DNA of 23,083 bases from positions 1-23,083 of the forward strand of contig CAZCXU010000016.1 in NCBI GenBank assembly GCA_964502885.1, given 5' to 3'. Positions 7,250 through 14,814 of the stretch are shown here, piece by piece. The notes beneath the pieces were generated by a model, which ran no database searches, was not told where the DNA came from, and saw only the letters and a program-made list of their open reading frames with translations. This DNA comes from XYB1-FULL-44-23 sp964502885. GTDB lineage: Bacteria > Patescibacteriota > Microgenomatia > CAZETR01 > Amesbacteraceae. The translations under genes were made by a program, and so were the position numbers. Position 1 is the stretch's first letter. Every line of letters starts with the position of its first letter.

Positions 7250-7576
7250 TTATTGTCCCTGGGTGATTTGGGCGACCTGACGTACGGACTTTTCACGGAC
7301 GTAGCCAAGCTTGGCTCGACGAACTGAACCGGTTTTTTTCACTTCGATCTTGGCAATCCATGGTGACATGACGGGGAAGATCTTTTCGACACCGATCCCG
7401 GCAGAGGCGATCTTTCTGACGGTAAAGGTACGATTTTCCTGACGGCCGCGAATTCCAATCACCATACCTTCAAAAACCTGGATTCTTTCTTTGCCCCCTT
7501 CCATAACCCGCTGGTGAACCCGAACGAGGTCTCCGGAAGAAATTACGACGTCTTTTACAGTGGTTTGATTTGCCAT
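7250..7576 (-). CDS. rplS: Ribosomal protein bL19
   Basis: The 108-residue protein matches bL19 along its length: 'GDLVRVHQRVMEGGKERIQVFEGMVI' near the start, 'ENRTFTVRKIASAGIGVEKIFPVMSP' in the centre, and the basic tail 'KKTGSVRRAKLGYVREKSVR'. It binds the 50S subunit near the 30S interface. In many bacteria rplS follows trmD and rpsP. Here it sits 47 bases after dnaE and has its own strong promoter (GGTAAAAT 7 bases before the ATG), so it is likely the head of a small operon with the glycosyltransferase gene. The C-terminal 12 or so residues beyond the usual end are a small extension. Confidence 0.95.
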   Translation of the reverse strand: MANQTTVKDVVISSGDLVRVHQRVMEGGKERIQVFEGMVIGIRGRQENRTFTVRKIASAGIGVEKIFPVMSPWIAKIEVKKTGSVRRAKLGYVREKSVRQVAQITQGQ

Positions 7577-7583
7577 GGGGTGT

Positions 7584-7613
7584 ATTTTACCTTAATTTGG
7601 GCCTTCGAGGCAA
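7584..7613 (-). promoter_or_regulatory. Promoter of rplS (TTGCCT-18-TAAAAT)
   Basis: Minus strand: TTGCCT (7613-7608), an 18-base spacer and TAAAAT (7589-7584), preceded by GG. The -10 ends 7 bases before the ATG at 7576, predicting a leaderless mRNA even for a ribosomal protein. Confidence 0.6.
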
Positions 7614-7623
7614 GGGACCAGTG

Positions 7624-10600
7624 TCAAATGCCAATTATCCTATCAACTTCCTGTTTCAGATCTTCGTCCCAGGCCAAATTGAAAGGAAGTGGTACGATAC
7701 GGGTGGAGCCATTGTTCGCAAAAACTAACTCTGCAGGGATGCGGCCTTTTTTTGATTGGAAAAGGGAGTTTAATGAAATCAGTTTGGCCTGGGGAGTCCC
7801 CTTTGGTATATATATGGATATGGTTTTTGGCCTGGAGGCAGCCGGGGCGTCTGTAGTGCGAGCGAAATTGCCACCATTGCCGTTTCCTCCGCCTGAGTAT
7901 TTGCGGCCATTTCCATTTTGTGGCATTACTTCGGGGAGAATAGTATCTTTGCCAATAAAGGCTGCTGCCGTGTTGGCAATCATACTCACATCGGAGGAAA
8001 AGTTTTCTTCTGATTCTTCGTCCTGAGACTGGGTAACCTCAACTTTGCCCTGAACCAGAACTACATGATCCTGCCGCCAAACTGAGGAGGTAGCAGCATA
8101 TACGCGAGGGAAAACTACTATTTCAATAGATTTTCCGGAATCGGCTAATTTCACAAAACACATCTGCTGATTTGTGGTTTTTGTAGTGACTACCCGAACT
8201 GATTCGATAATACCGCCCACTGTTACGACCTGACCGCCGCAGTCCTCTGTATATAGTTCGCTGATACGATGGGTGACGCTATCTCCAATCAGGGCCAGTT
8301 TTTCAGCATGGGGATGATCGGTGAGGTAAAAACCCAAAAGCTCCTTTTCCATCTCCAGTTTTTGGGCTTTTTCAAATTCGTCGATATCCGGAAGATGATC
8401 TGACATGTCAGCAGGCTCAATTTGTCCAAACAAACTTTCCTGCCCCAAGCTTTTCAGACGATTAATACTCGTGCCCATTTCACGAATTTTGTCGAGAGCC
8501 GCCAACATGGACGCTCTTTTGCCGAAACGATCCAAGGCTCCGGCTTTGATAAGACTTTCCAGTACTTTTCGATTTACTTTCTGACCGTCAACTCTAAAAC
8601 AAAAGTCTGTGAATGTGGCAAACGGTCCGTTCTCACGAGCGGCCAGTATTGAAACAATGGCAGCCTCGCCAACATTTTTGATAGCGGAAAATCCGAAACG
8701 AATGGCGCGACCATCAAGTGAGGACGAATTTTGTTCAATCGTAAATTTTGTATCCGAAAAGTTGATATCGGGAGGCAGGACGATTATTTTCATTCGTTTA
8801 CATTCTTCTACGGCGTCTACTATCTTGTCGGTGTTGCCCGATTCGGCGGTAAGCAGAGCTGTCATGTACTCGACCGGGTAATGGGCTTTCATATAGCCGG
8901 TCTGGTAAGAAACCATCCCATATGAAGCTGCGTGCGCCTTGTTGAATCCGTAACCCTGAAATGGTACAAACAAATCCCAGATTTTTTCGGCTTCATCAAC
9001 TGTAGTTCCGGAGTGCTCTACGCAGCCTTTGACAAATATTTCATGCTGTTTGGCCATTTCTTCGGGAATTTTTTTACCGACAGCTTTGCGGAACTTATCC
9101 ACTGATTCCCAGTTGTAACCCGCAAGTTCGAGCGCCGTAAAAAGCAGATCGTCCTGATAGACAAGAATCCCGAATGACTTGTCCAGGTACTTACTCATCT
9201 TTGGGTGCATATAGTGGACCTGTGATGTGCCGTTTTTGCGGGCAATATACTCAGGGATGTTGGCCATTGGACCAGGACGGAACAGGGCAATCATAACCAT
9301 GATGTCTTCGATGCGGTTTGGTTTGAGCTCTTTGAGCCATTTGGTCATGCCTGACCCTCCCAACTGAAATACACCCATCGTTTCACCACGGGCCAACATG
9401 GAAAAAGTTTTTTTATCATCCAAGGGAAGTTTTCTAAGATCCACACGCACACCGCGCTCTTTTTCGACAATGTCGCGAGCAGCTCCCAGAATGGATAGAT
9501 TGCGGATACCCAAGATATCAAACTTGACCAAACCCACGTCTTCGGCAGCGTGCATTTCGTACTGAGTGATGACTTTTGTCCCTTTTGGTTCGAGCTGGAG
9601 AGGGGTGAAGTCGGTCATGGGAGACGGTGAAACTACGGTGCCAGCAGCATGAACAGAGGCGTGTCTGGCGTTACCTTCGATTTCCTTAGCCAAATCTATC
9701 GCCTGTTTGACCTGAGGATCGGTGTCATAGAGGCTTTTCATCTCGGAAGATTCCTCCAGTGCACGGGAGATGGTCATGGGAAAACCTTGTGATCCCATGG
9801 GGGTAATTTTGGCTATGCGATCTCCAAATGCGTAAGGATGACCAAGAACACGGCAGATATCCCGAATAGCTGCTCGGGCCAACATTCTTCCAAAGGTACA
9901 AATCTGGGCGACTTTGTCGTGGCCGTATTTGTCCGTCACAAATGTAATAAGCTCTTCACGTCTGTCGTCGGCGATGTCCAGATCGATATCCGGAGGACTG
10001 GGACGGAAAGGATTGAGAAACCGCTCAAACGGCAAAAGATAGCGGATAGGATCTACAGTAGTGATTCCCATGATGTATGAGACGACTGATCCAGCCGCAG
10101 AACCCCTGGTGTTGGTAATTATTCCGGCATCGGTACAGAAATTGACCATGTCCGCAAGAATCAGGAAATACGGAGCATAACCTTTGGTAATAATTACCTC
10201 CAATTCAAATTCCACCCGTTTTTTGAGATCATCATCGATCTTCGCATAACGCTGACCTATCTGATCGTAAACCTGCTTTCGAAGCTGAGTGGGAGCATCA
10301 GTCCCCTCCGGCAAGGCAAATGAGGGAAAGTACCATTTGCCCAACTCAATCTGTAAATCGACCATTCCGGCTACTTTTGTGGTATTTGCAAGTGCGTCGG
10401 GAAGATCCGGAAATACGGCAGCCATCTCTGCTTCTGAGCGCAGATAAAATGTCGGAGTGTCCACATAACGCATCCGATCTATATCGCTGACATTTTTTGC
10501 CGTGGAAATACAGACGAGAGCATCCTGAGCCGTGGCATCTGATTGATTGATATAGTGAGCATCGTTTGTGGCAACCAGAGGAATCCCCAAATCCCGACTC

Positions 10601-11241
10601 AACTTCACTATTCCGCCAACCCACTGATCTTCTGTCTTTTGCAGGGACCGCAAAGATTCTTTGATTTTTGTGTCCGAGGCGTCCGATACATAGTCGCCGT
10701 ACTGATGCCGCTGAACTTCCAGAAAATAGTTTTCTTCACCAAATGTCTCCTGATACCAGAGCGCGATTTCCCGCGCTTTTGCCATATCACCACTTAGAAT
10801 TGCTTCGGCAAGCTCCCCTTTTGGGCAAGCAGACAGACAGATAATATCTGCTGCGTATTTCCGTAAAGTCTGTCTATCAAAACGGGGACGATAGTAGTAG
10901 CCTTCGACATTGGCGATACTGGACAACTGCATGAGGTTTTTGTAGCCATTGTGATTTTTGGCTAGCAGTAGAACATGATTGTTTGCGCGATCTGCTTTGG
11001 TCTCTTTTTGATGTAAATCCCCCGGAACAATATAACCCTCCAATCCAACAATTGGCTTGATACCCTCTTTTTGGCAATTTTTATAAAATTCGATTGCCCC
11101 ATACATGACCCCGTGATCGGTGATGGCTACGGATGTCATGTCCATAGACTTGACCTTTGCTATCAGTTTTTTGGTCTTAGACAAGCCGTCGAGGAGTGAA
11201 TATTCGGTGTGGCAATGGAGATGGGCAAAGTTTGCAGACAT
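7624..11241 (-). CDS. dnaE: DNA polymerase III alpha subunit (DnaE, PHP type)
   Basis: The 1205-residue replicative polymerase begins with a PHP domain ('HLHCHTEYSLLDG', metal ligands H9 and H11, then 'TDHGVMYG'). The palm catalytic aspartates D418 and D420 lie in 'PDIDLD', with D575 in 'VKFDILG', corresponding to D401/D403/D555 of the E. coli enzyme. Finger and helix-hairpin-helix regions follow, and Q934-E-S-L-F is a typical beta-clamp binding motif. An OB-fold (about 1000-1075) precedes a Gly/Asn-rich linker ('YSGGGNGNGGNF') and a final about 70-residue domain. The PHP ligands look intact, so it may retain 3'-5' proofreading activity, as in other PHP-type DnaE proteins. It is divergent from the DUF362 gene. 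Unlike most first genes here, it has a leader of about 50 bases with a hairpin and a weak Shine-Dalgarno. Confidence 0.97.
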   Translation of the reverse strand: MSANFAHLHCHTEYSLLDGLSKTKKLIAKVKSMDMTSVAITDHGVMYGAIEFYKNCQKEGIKPIVGLEGYIVPGDLHQKETKADRANNHVLLLAKNHNGYKNLMQLSSIANVEGYYYRPRFDRQTLRKYAADIICLSACPKGELAEAILSGDMAKAREIALWYQETFGEENYFLEVQRHQYGDYVSDASDTKIKESLRSLQKTEDQWVGGIVKLSRDLGIPLVATNDAHYINQSDATAQDALVCISTAKNVSDIDRMRYVDTPTFYLRSEAEMAAVFPDLPDALANTTKVAGMVDLQIELGKWYFPSFALPEGTDAPTQLRKQVYDQIGQRYAKIDDDLKKRVEFELEVIITKGYAPYFLILADMVNFCTDAGIITNTRGSAAGSVVSYIMGITTVDPIRYLLPFERFLNPFRPSPPDIDLDIADDRREELITFVTDKYGHDKVAQICTFGRMLARAAIRDICRVLGHPYAFGDRIAKITPMGSQGFPMTISRALEESSEMKSLYDTDPQVKQAIDLAKEIEGNARHASVHAAGTVVSPSPMTDFTPLQLEPKGTKVITQYEMHAAEDVGLVKFDILGIRNLSILGAARDIVEKERGVRVDLRKLPLDDKKTFSMLARGETMGVFQLGGSGMTKWLKELKPNRIEDIMVMIALFRPGPMANIPEYIARKNGTSQVHYMHPKMSKYLDKSFGILVYQDDLLFTALELAGYNWESVDKFRKAVGKKIPEEMAKQHEIFVKGCVEHSGTTVDEAEKIWDLFVPFQGYGFNKAHAASYGMVSYQTGYMKAHYPVEYMTALLTAESGNTDKIVDAVEECKRMKIIVLPPDINFSDTKFTIEQNSSSLDGRAIRFGFSAIKNVGEAAIVSILAARENGPFATFTDFCFRVDGQKVNRKVLESLIKAGALDRFGKRASMLAALDKIREMGTSINRLKSLGQESLFGQIEPADMSDHLPDIDEFEKAQKLEMEKELLGFYLTDHPHAEKLALIGDSVTHRISELYTEDCGGQVVTVGGIIESVRVVTTKTTNQQMCFVKLADSGKSIEIVVFPRVYAATSSVWRQDHVVLVQGKVEVTQSQDEESEENFSSDVSMIANTAAAFIGKDTILPEVMPQNGNGRKYSGGGNGNGGNFARTTDAPAASRPKTISIYIPKGTPQAKLISLNSLFQSKKGRIPAELVFANNGSTRIVPLPFNLAWDEDLKQEVDRIIGI

Positions 11242-11244
11242 ATA

Positions 11245-11250
11245 TCCCTT
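11245..11250 (-). promoter_or_regulatory. Weak Shine-Dalgarno of dnaE
   Basis: AAGGGA lies 3 bases before the ATG at 11241 (AGG to ATG gap of 5). It is close but usable, and it goes with the absence of a -10 element next to this start. Confidence 0.35.
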
Positions 11251-11255
11251 TGTTT

Positions 11256-11272
11256 CTGTGGACCAGCCACAG
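11256..11272 (-). promoter_or_regulatory. Hairpin in the dnaE leader
   Basis: CTGTGGCTGGTCCACAG forms a perfect 6-base-pair stem with a 5-base loop inside the predicted dnaE leader, 14 bases upstream of the ATG. It has no T-run, so it is not an intrinsic terminator. It could be a protein operator or a translational control element. Confidence 0.4.
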
Positions 11273-11284
11273 TAGCTGTCGGAA

Positions 11285-11300
11285 CTGATTACCTGATTAC
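11285..11300. repeat. Tandem 8-base direct repeat between dnaE and the DUF362 gene
   Basis: CTGATTAC is repeated exactly at 11285-11292 and 11293-11300, beside the predicted -10 of dnaE. Such head-to-tail repeats can be operator half-sites or phased boxes for an initiator-like protein. No further copies are seen nearby. Confidence 0.45.
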
Positions 11301-11327
11301 TTTATTGGCTTATCGTCTTTTTTTCAA
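11299..11327 (-). promoter_or_regulatory. Predicted dnaE promoter (TTGAAA-17-TAAAGT)
   Basis: Minus strand: TTGAAA (11327-11322) matches the -35 consensus at five of six bases. A 17-base spacer leads to TAAAGT (11304-11299). Transcription would start near 11292, giving a leader of about 50 bases with part of the direct repeat, the hairpin and the weak Shine-Dalgarno. Confidence 0.45.
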
Positions 11328-11335
11328 GGATGATT

Positions 11336-11341
11336 TAAAAT
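11336..11341 (+). promoter_or_regulatory. -10 element of the DUF362 gene
   Basis: TAAAAT ends 6 bases before the ATG at 11348. No Shine-Dalgarno and no good -35. It lies 8 bases from the dnaE -35, so the two divergent promoters could interfere. Confidence 0.5.
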
Positions 11342-11347
11342 CGATAT

Positions 11348-12280
11348 ATGGCGAAAGTTTATTATTCACCTATTGAAAAAATTGAGTCACCGGGACTGGC
11401 AGCCAAAAAGCTGTTTGAAAAAATGATCAGGGAAGAAAAAGTAGAGCTGGAACCGGATTTGCTACTGAAAATCCATCCCGGAGCTATCGGCAATACCGCA
11501 TATGTAAGACCGGACAATTACACAGAATTGATAGAATTTTTGAAAACTAAGACTAATGTGTCGTATGTGGAAACATGTATGGAGGCTAGCCTAAGTGCGG
11601 GAAAACTGGAGGAGTTTAAACAGCACGGATTTGATCAAATAAACGTGGTGATCGCAGATGGCAAAAATGGAAACGAGCATGTCGAAGTCCCAGTAAAAGA
11701 AGGCAAGCATTTTGAAAATGCGTTGATTGCAAAAAGATTGGCTGAGGCAAAACAGGTAATTGTTGCCAGTCATTTCAAAGGCCATTGTATGTCCGGATTT
11801 GGCGGGGCTATCAAGATGCTGGGGATAGGATTTGCGAGCGGGCAGGGAAAAACAGTTGTGCACGGACTTAAATCCCACTTTTCATCGGGAGATTATGTGG
11901 ATTGGGACAACGCCAAGCATGAAGGTGAGTCCAAAAAATGGGTAGCCAACTGGAATCCGGAAGTGGTATCCGAGGGGGTAAACTTTCGTGAAAGAGTGGC
12001 TGAATACGCTCAGGCGGCAATAGCGAATACTCAACTGTTTTTTGTAACTTTTGCAATCAATATCGTAAATAACTGCGACTGCGACGGAAAAGATATGAAA
12101 CCGGTATACAAAGACCTGGGTGTATTTGCATCCACCGATCCAGTTGCTGTTGATAAAGCGGTATTTGATCTGCTGGAAAAACGGGAGGGTGAAGCGCCTT
12201 TTGAGGGAGAGGATATTTTCGCGTATGCAGAGAGGATCGGGCTGGGGAGCACTGACTTCAGTCTAGAGACTGTCGATTGA
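11348..12280 (+). CDS. DUF362 family protein
   Basis: The 310-residue protein shows the DUF362 pattern: 'LLLKIHPGAIGNTAYVRPD' early, 'SYVETCMEAS', then the hallmark 'VIVASHFKGHCMSGFGGAIKMLGIG' in the middle and a late 'LGVFASTDPVAVDKAVFDLL'. Family members are described as uncharacterised Fe-S-associated proteins, often with a ferredoxin-like domain at the C-terminus. Here there is no CxxCxxCxxxC motif. Only a 'NNCDCDG' segment (about residue 239) offers paired cysteines, so an Fe-S cluster would need ligands I cannot see. It is cytoplasmic by lack of a signal peptide. It starts with a leaderless-type promoter, and its 3' end overlaps the convergent gatB by 18 bases. Specific function unknown. 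Confidence 0.8.
   Translation: MAKVYYSPIEKIESPGLAAKKLFEKMIREEKVELEPDLLLKIHPGAIGNTAYVRPDNYTELIEFLKTKTNVSYVETCMEASLSAGKLEEFKQHGFDQINVVIADGKNGNEHVEVPVKEGKHFENALIAKRLAEAKQVIVASHFKGHCMSGFGGAIKMLGIGFASGQGKTVVHGLKSHFSSGDYVDWDNAKHEGESKKWVANWNPEVVSEGVNFRERVAEYAQAAIANTQLFFVTFAINIVNNCDCDGKDMKPVYKDLGVFASTDPVAVDKAVFDLLEKREGEAPFEGEDIFAYAERIGLGSTDFSLETVD
12259..12272. repeat. Perfect 14-base palindrome at the DUF362/gatB convergent overlap
   Basis: CAGTCTAGAGACTG is a perfect palindrome inside both coding regions and contains the gatB stop codon (12263-12265). As RNA it would make a 5-base-pair stem on either strand, without a T-run. It could pause polymerase from both sides or simply be chance. Confidence 0.45.
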
Positions 12281-13573
12281 TGCTATCAGCTTGGGCTTTA
12301 AGACATCTACTGAGACGTTGCCCACGAGCCGCTTTGTTTGTCCGACCAGATAAAACAGCGCCGCTTCTTTGCCGGCTTTGTAGTCGGCAACACTTTTGGA
12401 GTTTTGGGCAAGTACGGAAGCGATAGCTTTGGCCAGAGCTTCGTCGTTTATCTCTATTGCCTGTTTGCTTTTTGACCAGGCAATTACTTTTTGTGCATCT
12501 GCTGATATGTCGCTTGGAGCATTTAGAACCAGATCACCAGCCAGAGCAACTTCTGACCCCATAGATACCAGCTCGCGCAAGACTCGAAGTTTTTGCGGAT
12601 CGGAAACCAGTAGTGCTGCTTTGGCAGATGTAACACCGGCTGCAACTAACTCAGCACGTGCGGCATCCGGCAGCTGGGGCAGCTGGGATTTCCAGAGGGA
12701 AATTGTATCCGCGGTAAATTGCAGCGGCGGGATGTCTGGCTCAGGAAAATAGCGGTAGTCATTTGCATTTTCTTTTATACGCTGTGAGAAAGTGATCCCT
12801 TTGGCTTCGTCAAAACCACGGGTTTCCTGTACAGGAACCTGACCCGACTCTAAAACTGCGGATTGCCTCTTTTGCTCGTACTCAATAGCTTTTCTGACAA
12901 AACGGAATGAGTTGACGTTTTTTACTTCTACTTTGAATTTTGGCAACTGTGTGTCCCCTGCTTTGCGAACGGAAATATTGGCTTCGAGACGCATGGAACC
13001 TTTTTCCATATCGGCGCTGGAAATGCCAAGTGTGCGAATGATGAGCTGAACCTCTTTGAGAAACTCGGTAGCCTCTTCGGTATCAGAAAAATCCGGCTCA
13101 GTGACAATCTCCACCAAAGGGACGCCGCTTCTGTTGAAATCGATAAGGGTGGCTTTTTGACCGGAAACTTCGCCGTGCTGCAATTTTGCGGTGTCTTCCT
13201 CCATGTGCACCCGAGTGATGCGAATTTTTTTACCGGAGCTAAGAGTGACAAAACCACTGTGACAAAATGGTAGGTCGTATTGACTGATCTGATAACCCTT
13301 TGGGAGGTCCGGATAAAAATAATTTTTGCGATCAAACTTGGAAAATAAATTGATCTGACAGTTTAGGGCCAGTCCTAATTTGATACACCACTCAACGGCT
13401 CTGGCGTTTGGGACAGGAAGAGCCCCCGGTAAACCCAGACATACCGGACAAGTCTGGGTATTTGGACTTTTGCCAAAGTGATCCGCGGGACAGCCACAAA
13501 ACATTTTTGAGTTTGTAGATAATTCACAATGAATCTCAAAACCCAAAACTAGCTGCCAGTCGGATGTGCTCAT
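12263..13573 (-). CDS. gatB: Aspartyl/glutamyl-tRNA amidotransferase subunit B
   Basis: The 436-residue protein has the GatB cradle domain: 'VLGFEIHCELSTNSKMFCGCPADHFG' (E13, H15 and Cys26/28) and 'CPVCLGLPGALP' (C42, C45) for the zinc knuckle. 'KNYFYPDLPKGYQISQYDLP' and 'GVPLVEIVTEPD' follow. With GatA and GatC it converts Glu-tRNA(Gln) and Asp-tRNA(Asn) to the amidated forms, using ammonia from GatA and ATP. The C-terminal YqeY-like tail that holds the tRNA is short and the whole protein is about 40 residues shorter than the usual 475-480. It overlaps the MFS gene by 4 bases (ATGA), so translation is coupled. A TACGCT 7 bases before the ATG could be an extra promoter but is weak. Confidence 0.96.
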   Translation of the reverse strand: MSTSDWQLVLGFEIHCELSTNSKMFCGCPADHFGKSPNTQTCPVCLGLPGALPVPNARAVEWCIKLGLALNCQINLFSKFDRKNYFYPDLPKGYQISQYDLPFCHSGFVTLSSGKKIRITRVHMEEDTAKLQHGEVSGQKATLIDFNRSGVPLVEIVTEPDFSDTEEATEFLKEVQLIIRTLGISSADMEKGSMRLEANISVRKAGDTQLPKFKVEVKNVNSFRFVRKAIEYEQKRQSAVLESGQVPVQETRGFDEAKGITFSQRIKENANDYRYFPEPDIPPLQFTADTISLWKSQLPQLPDAARAELVAAGVTSAKAALLVSDPQKLRVLRELVSMGSEVALAGDLVLNAPSDISADAQKVIAWSKSKQAIEINDEALAKAIASVLAQNSKSVADYKAGKEAALFYLVGQTKRLVGNVSVDVLKPKLIASIDSL

Positions 13574-14814
13574 GTGCGTAAGCGTAAAAAATAATTGCCT
13601 TTGATTTTAACAAGCACAAACGCAAAAATCAGAAGCATGGCCAAACTGCCTAAAATTATCTGGGCGCCAAAAACATCGGCGAGAGATGCCGCTGCCATAA
13701 GCGGAATCATGGCTGCAACTGACGCAAAGAATCCCAGCAGCCCATAAATGCGACCGGCAAATTCGTGGGGGGTTTTTTCCTGAATAAATGTGTTGGATGG
13801 AATCATGGCTGCTCCACAGGAAGCTCCCACAGAAAATGCCGATACGAATATGAGGGCAAGACGAGAGACTACCGGCAAGTGTCCCGCCAACGAAATAAGC
13901 AGCAGGGAAACACCGGCTATCAATAAGCTATATTGAATGACTACTACTTTCCTGCGTTTTTTGAGAATCGTAGGCAGATAATAGCTGGCGAACAATGCAC
14001 CCAACGCTCCGGGGACTATCATGAGTGCGCCGGCATTGTCCAAGGGCAGCTGAAGCGTCTGATATGTAAACGACGGCAAAAGAATGGCCACTATGGTGAT
14101 GTAAGATTGCAAGAAAACTATTATTCCCATGGGGAATTTCAGGTGAGGGTGAGTTTTTAACAATTTGTAGCCTGCAACCAAATCCCGCAAAAACTCATGG
14201 AAGCCGATAGCAGCTTCGGGTCCTGCATTTTTGACCTGTCGATGGGGAAGAAAATAGGCTGCAATGGACGCGGCAAAAAGAAAAACTGCGGACAATATTG
14301 TAGTAGAGAGCTGTCCGATAATACTAACCATGATCCCTCCTAGGCCAAAACCTACCAATAGTGATGCCTGCTGGGTGAGAAACAGCAGGCCATTGGCTGC
14401 CGGCAGTTGCGGCTTTGAAACGAGCCAGGGAATAGCCGCAGATTGGGCGGGGATGTAAAGACGATCTATAGCTGAGTAAAGAAATACTAGTAAGTATGTA
14501 GTAATCAAACTATCGCGAGAAATTAAGAATAGTAAAACCGCTAAACCCTGAAACATATTTGTGAGATACATGGTTTTTCGTAAATCGAAGCGGTCCACCA
14601 GACTGCCAGCCAGGGGACCAAAAATGAAAATGGGAACAGAAAATGCCAGCCAGAGAAAAGAAACAGCAATGGACGACTTGGTCGTTGCATAGATGTGACT
14701 GAGGATGGAATAGGTAACGAGATTGATGGTGAGCTGGGAGAGGAGCTGCGAAGCCCACAAGAGAAGGAACTGGCGATTTTTGAATAGACTATTTAGTGAA
14801 GGGTCGGCTTTCAT
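13570..14814 (-). CDS. Major facilitator superfamily transporter
   Basis: The 414-residue protein has about twelve hydrophobic segments. It carries the MFS loop 2-3 motif 'GPLAGSLVDRFDLRKTM' (about 61-77) and a second-half counterpart around 'RIYGLLGFFASVAAM'. The profile resembles the MFS_3/EntS-like exporter group, so an efflux role for a small molecule is likely. The substrate cannot be told. It overlaps gatA by 26 bases upstream and gatB by 4 bases downstream, so it is locked inside the gatCAB operon and must be translated with it. I know of no functional link between this transporter type and tRNA amidation. Confidence 0.85.
   Translation of the reverse strand: MKADPSLNSLFKNRQFLLLWASQLLSQLTINLVTYSILSHIYATTKSSIAVSFLWLAFSVPIFIFGPLAGSLVDRFDLRKTMYLTNMFQGLAVLLFLISRDSLITTYLLVFLYSAIDRLYIPAQSAAIPWLVSKPQLPAANGLLFLTQQASLLVGFGLGGIMVSIIGQLSTTILSAVFLFAASIAAYFLPHRQVKNAGPEAAIGFHEFLRDLVAGYKLLKTHPHLKFPMGIIVFLQSYITIVAILLPSFTYQTLQLPLDNAGALMIVPGALGALFASYYLPTILKKRRKVVVIQYSLLIAGVSLLLISLAGHLPVVSRLALIFVSAFSVGASCGAAMIPSNTFIQEKTPHEFAGRIYGLLGFFASVAAMIPLMAAASLADVFGAQIILGSLAMLLIFAFVLVKIKGNYFLRLRT

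Noticed and set aside
7600..7610. GCCTTCGAGGC hairpin between dnaE and rplS as a dnaE terminator
   Set aside because: The stem is only four base pairs and no T-run follows on the minus strand; it lies inside the rplS promoter spacer.
12061..12100. Fe-S cluster motif in the DUF362 protein
   Set aside because: The NCDCD segment has only two close cysteines and no ferredoxin pattern, so no cluster can be claimed.
13574..13586. Independent leaderless promoter for gatB (TACGCT, 7 bases from ATG)
   Set aside because: Not listed as a feature: the hexamer is weak, no -35 is at proper spacing, and the ATGA overlap already explains translation.
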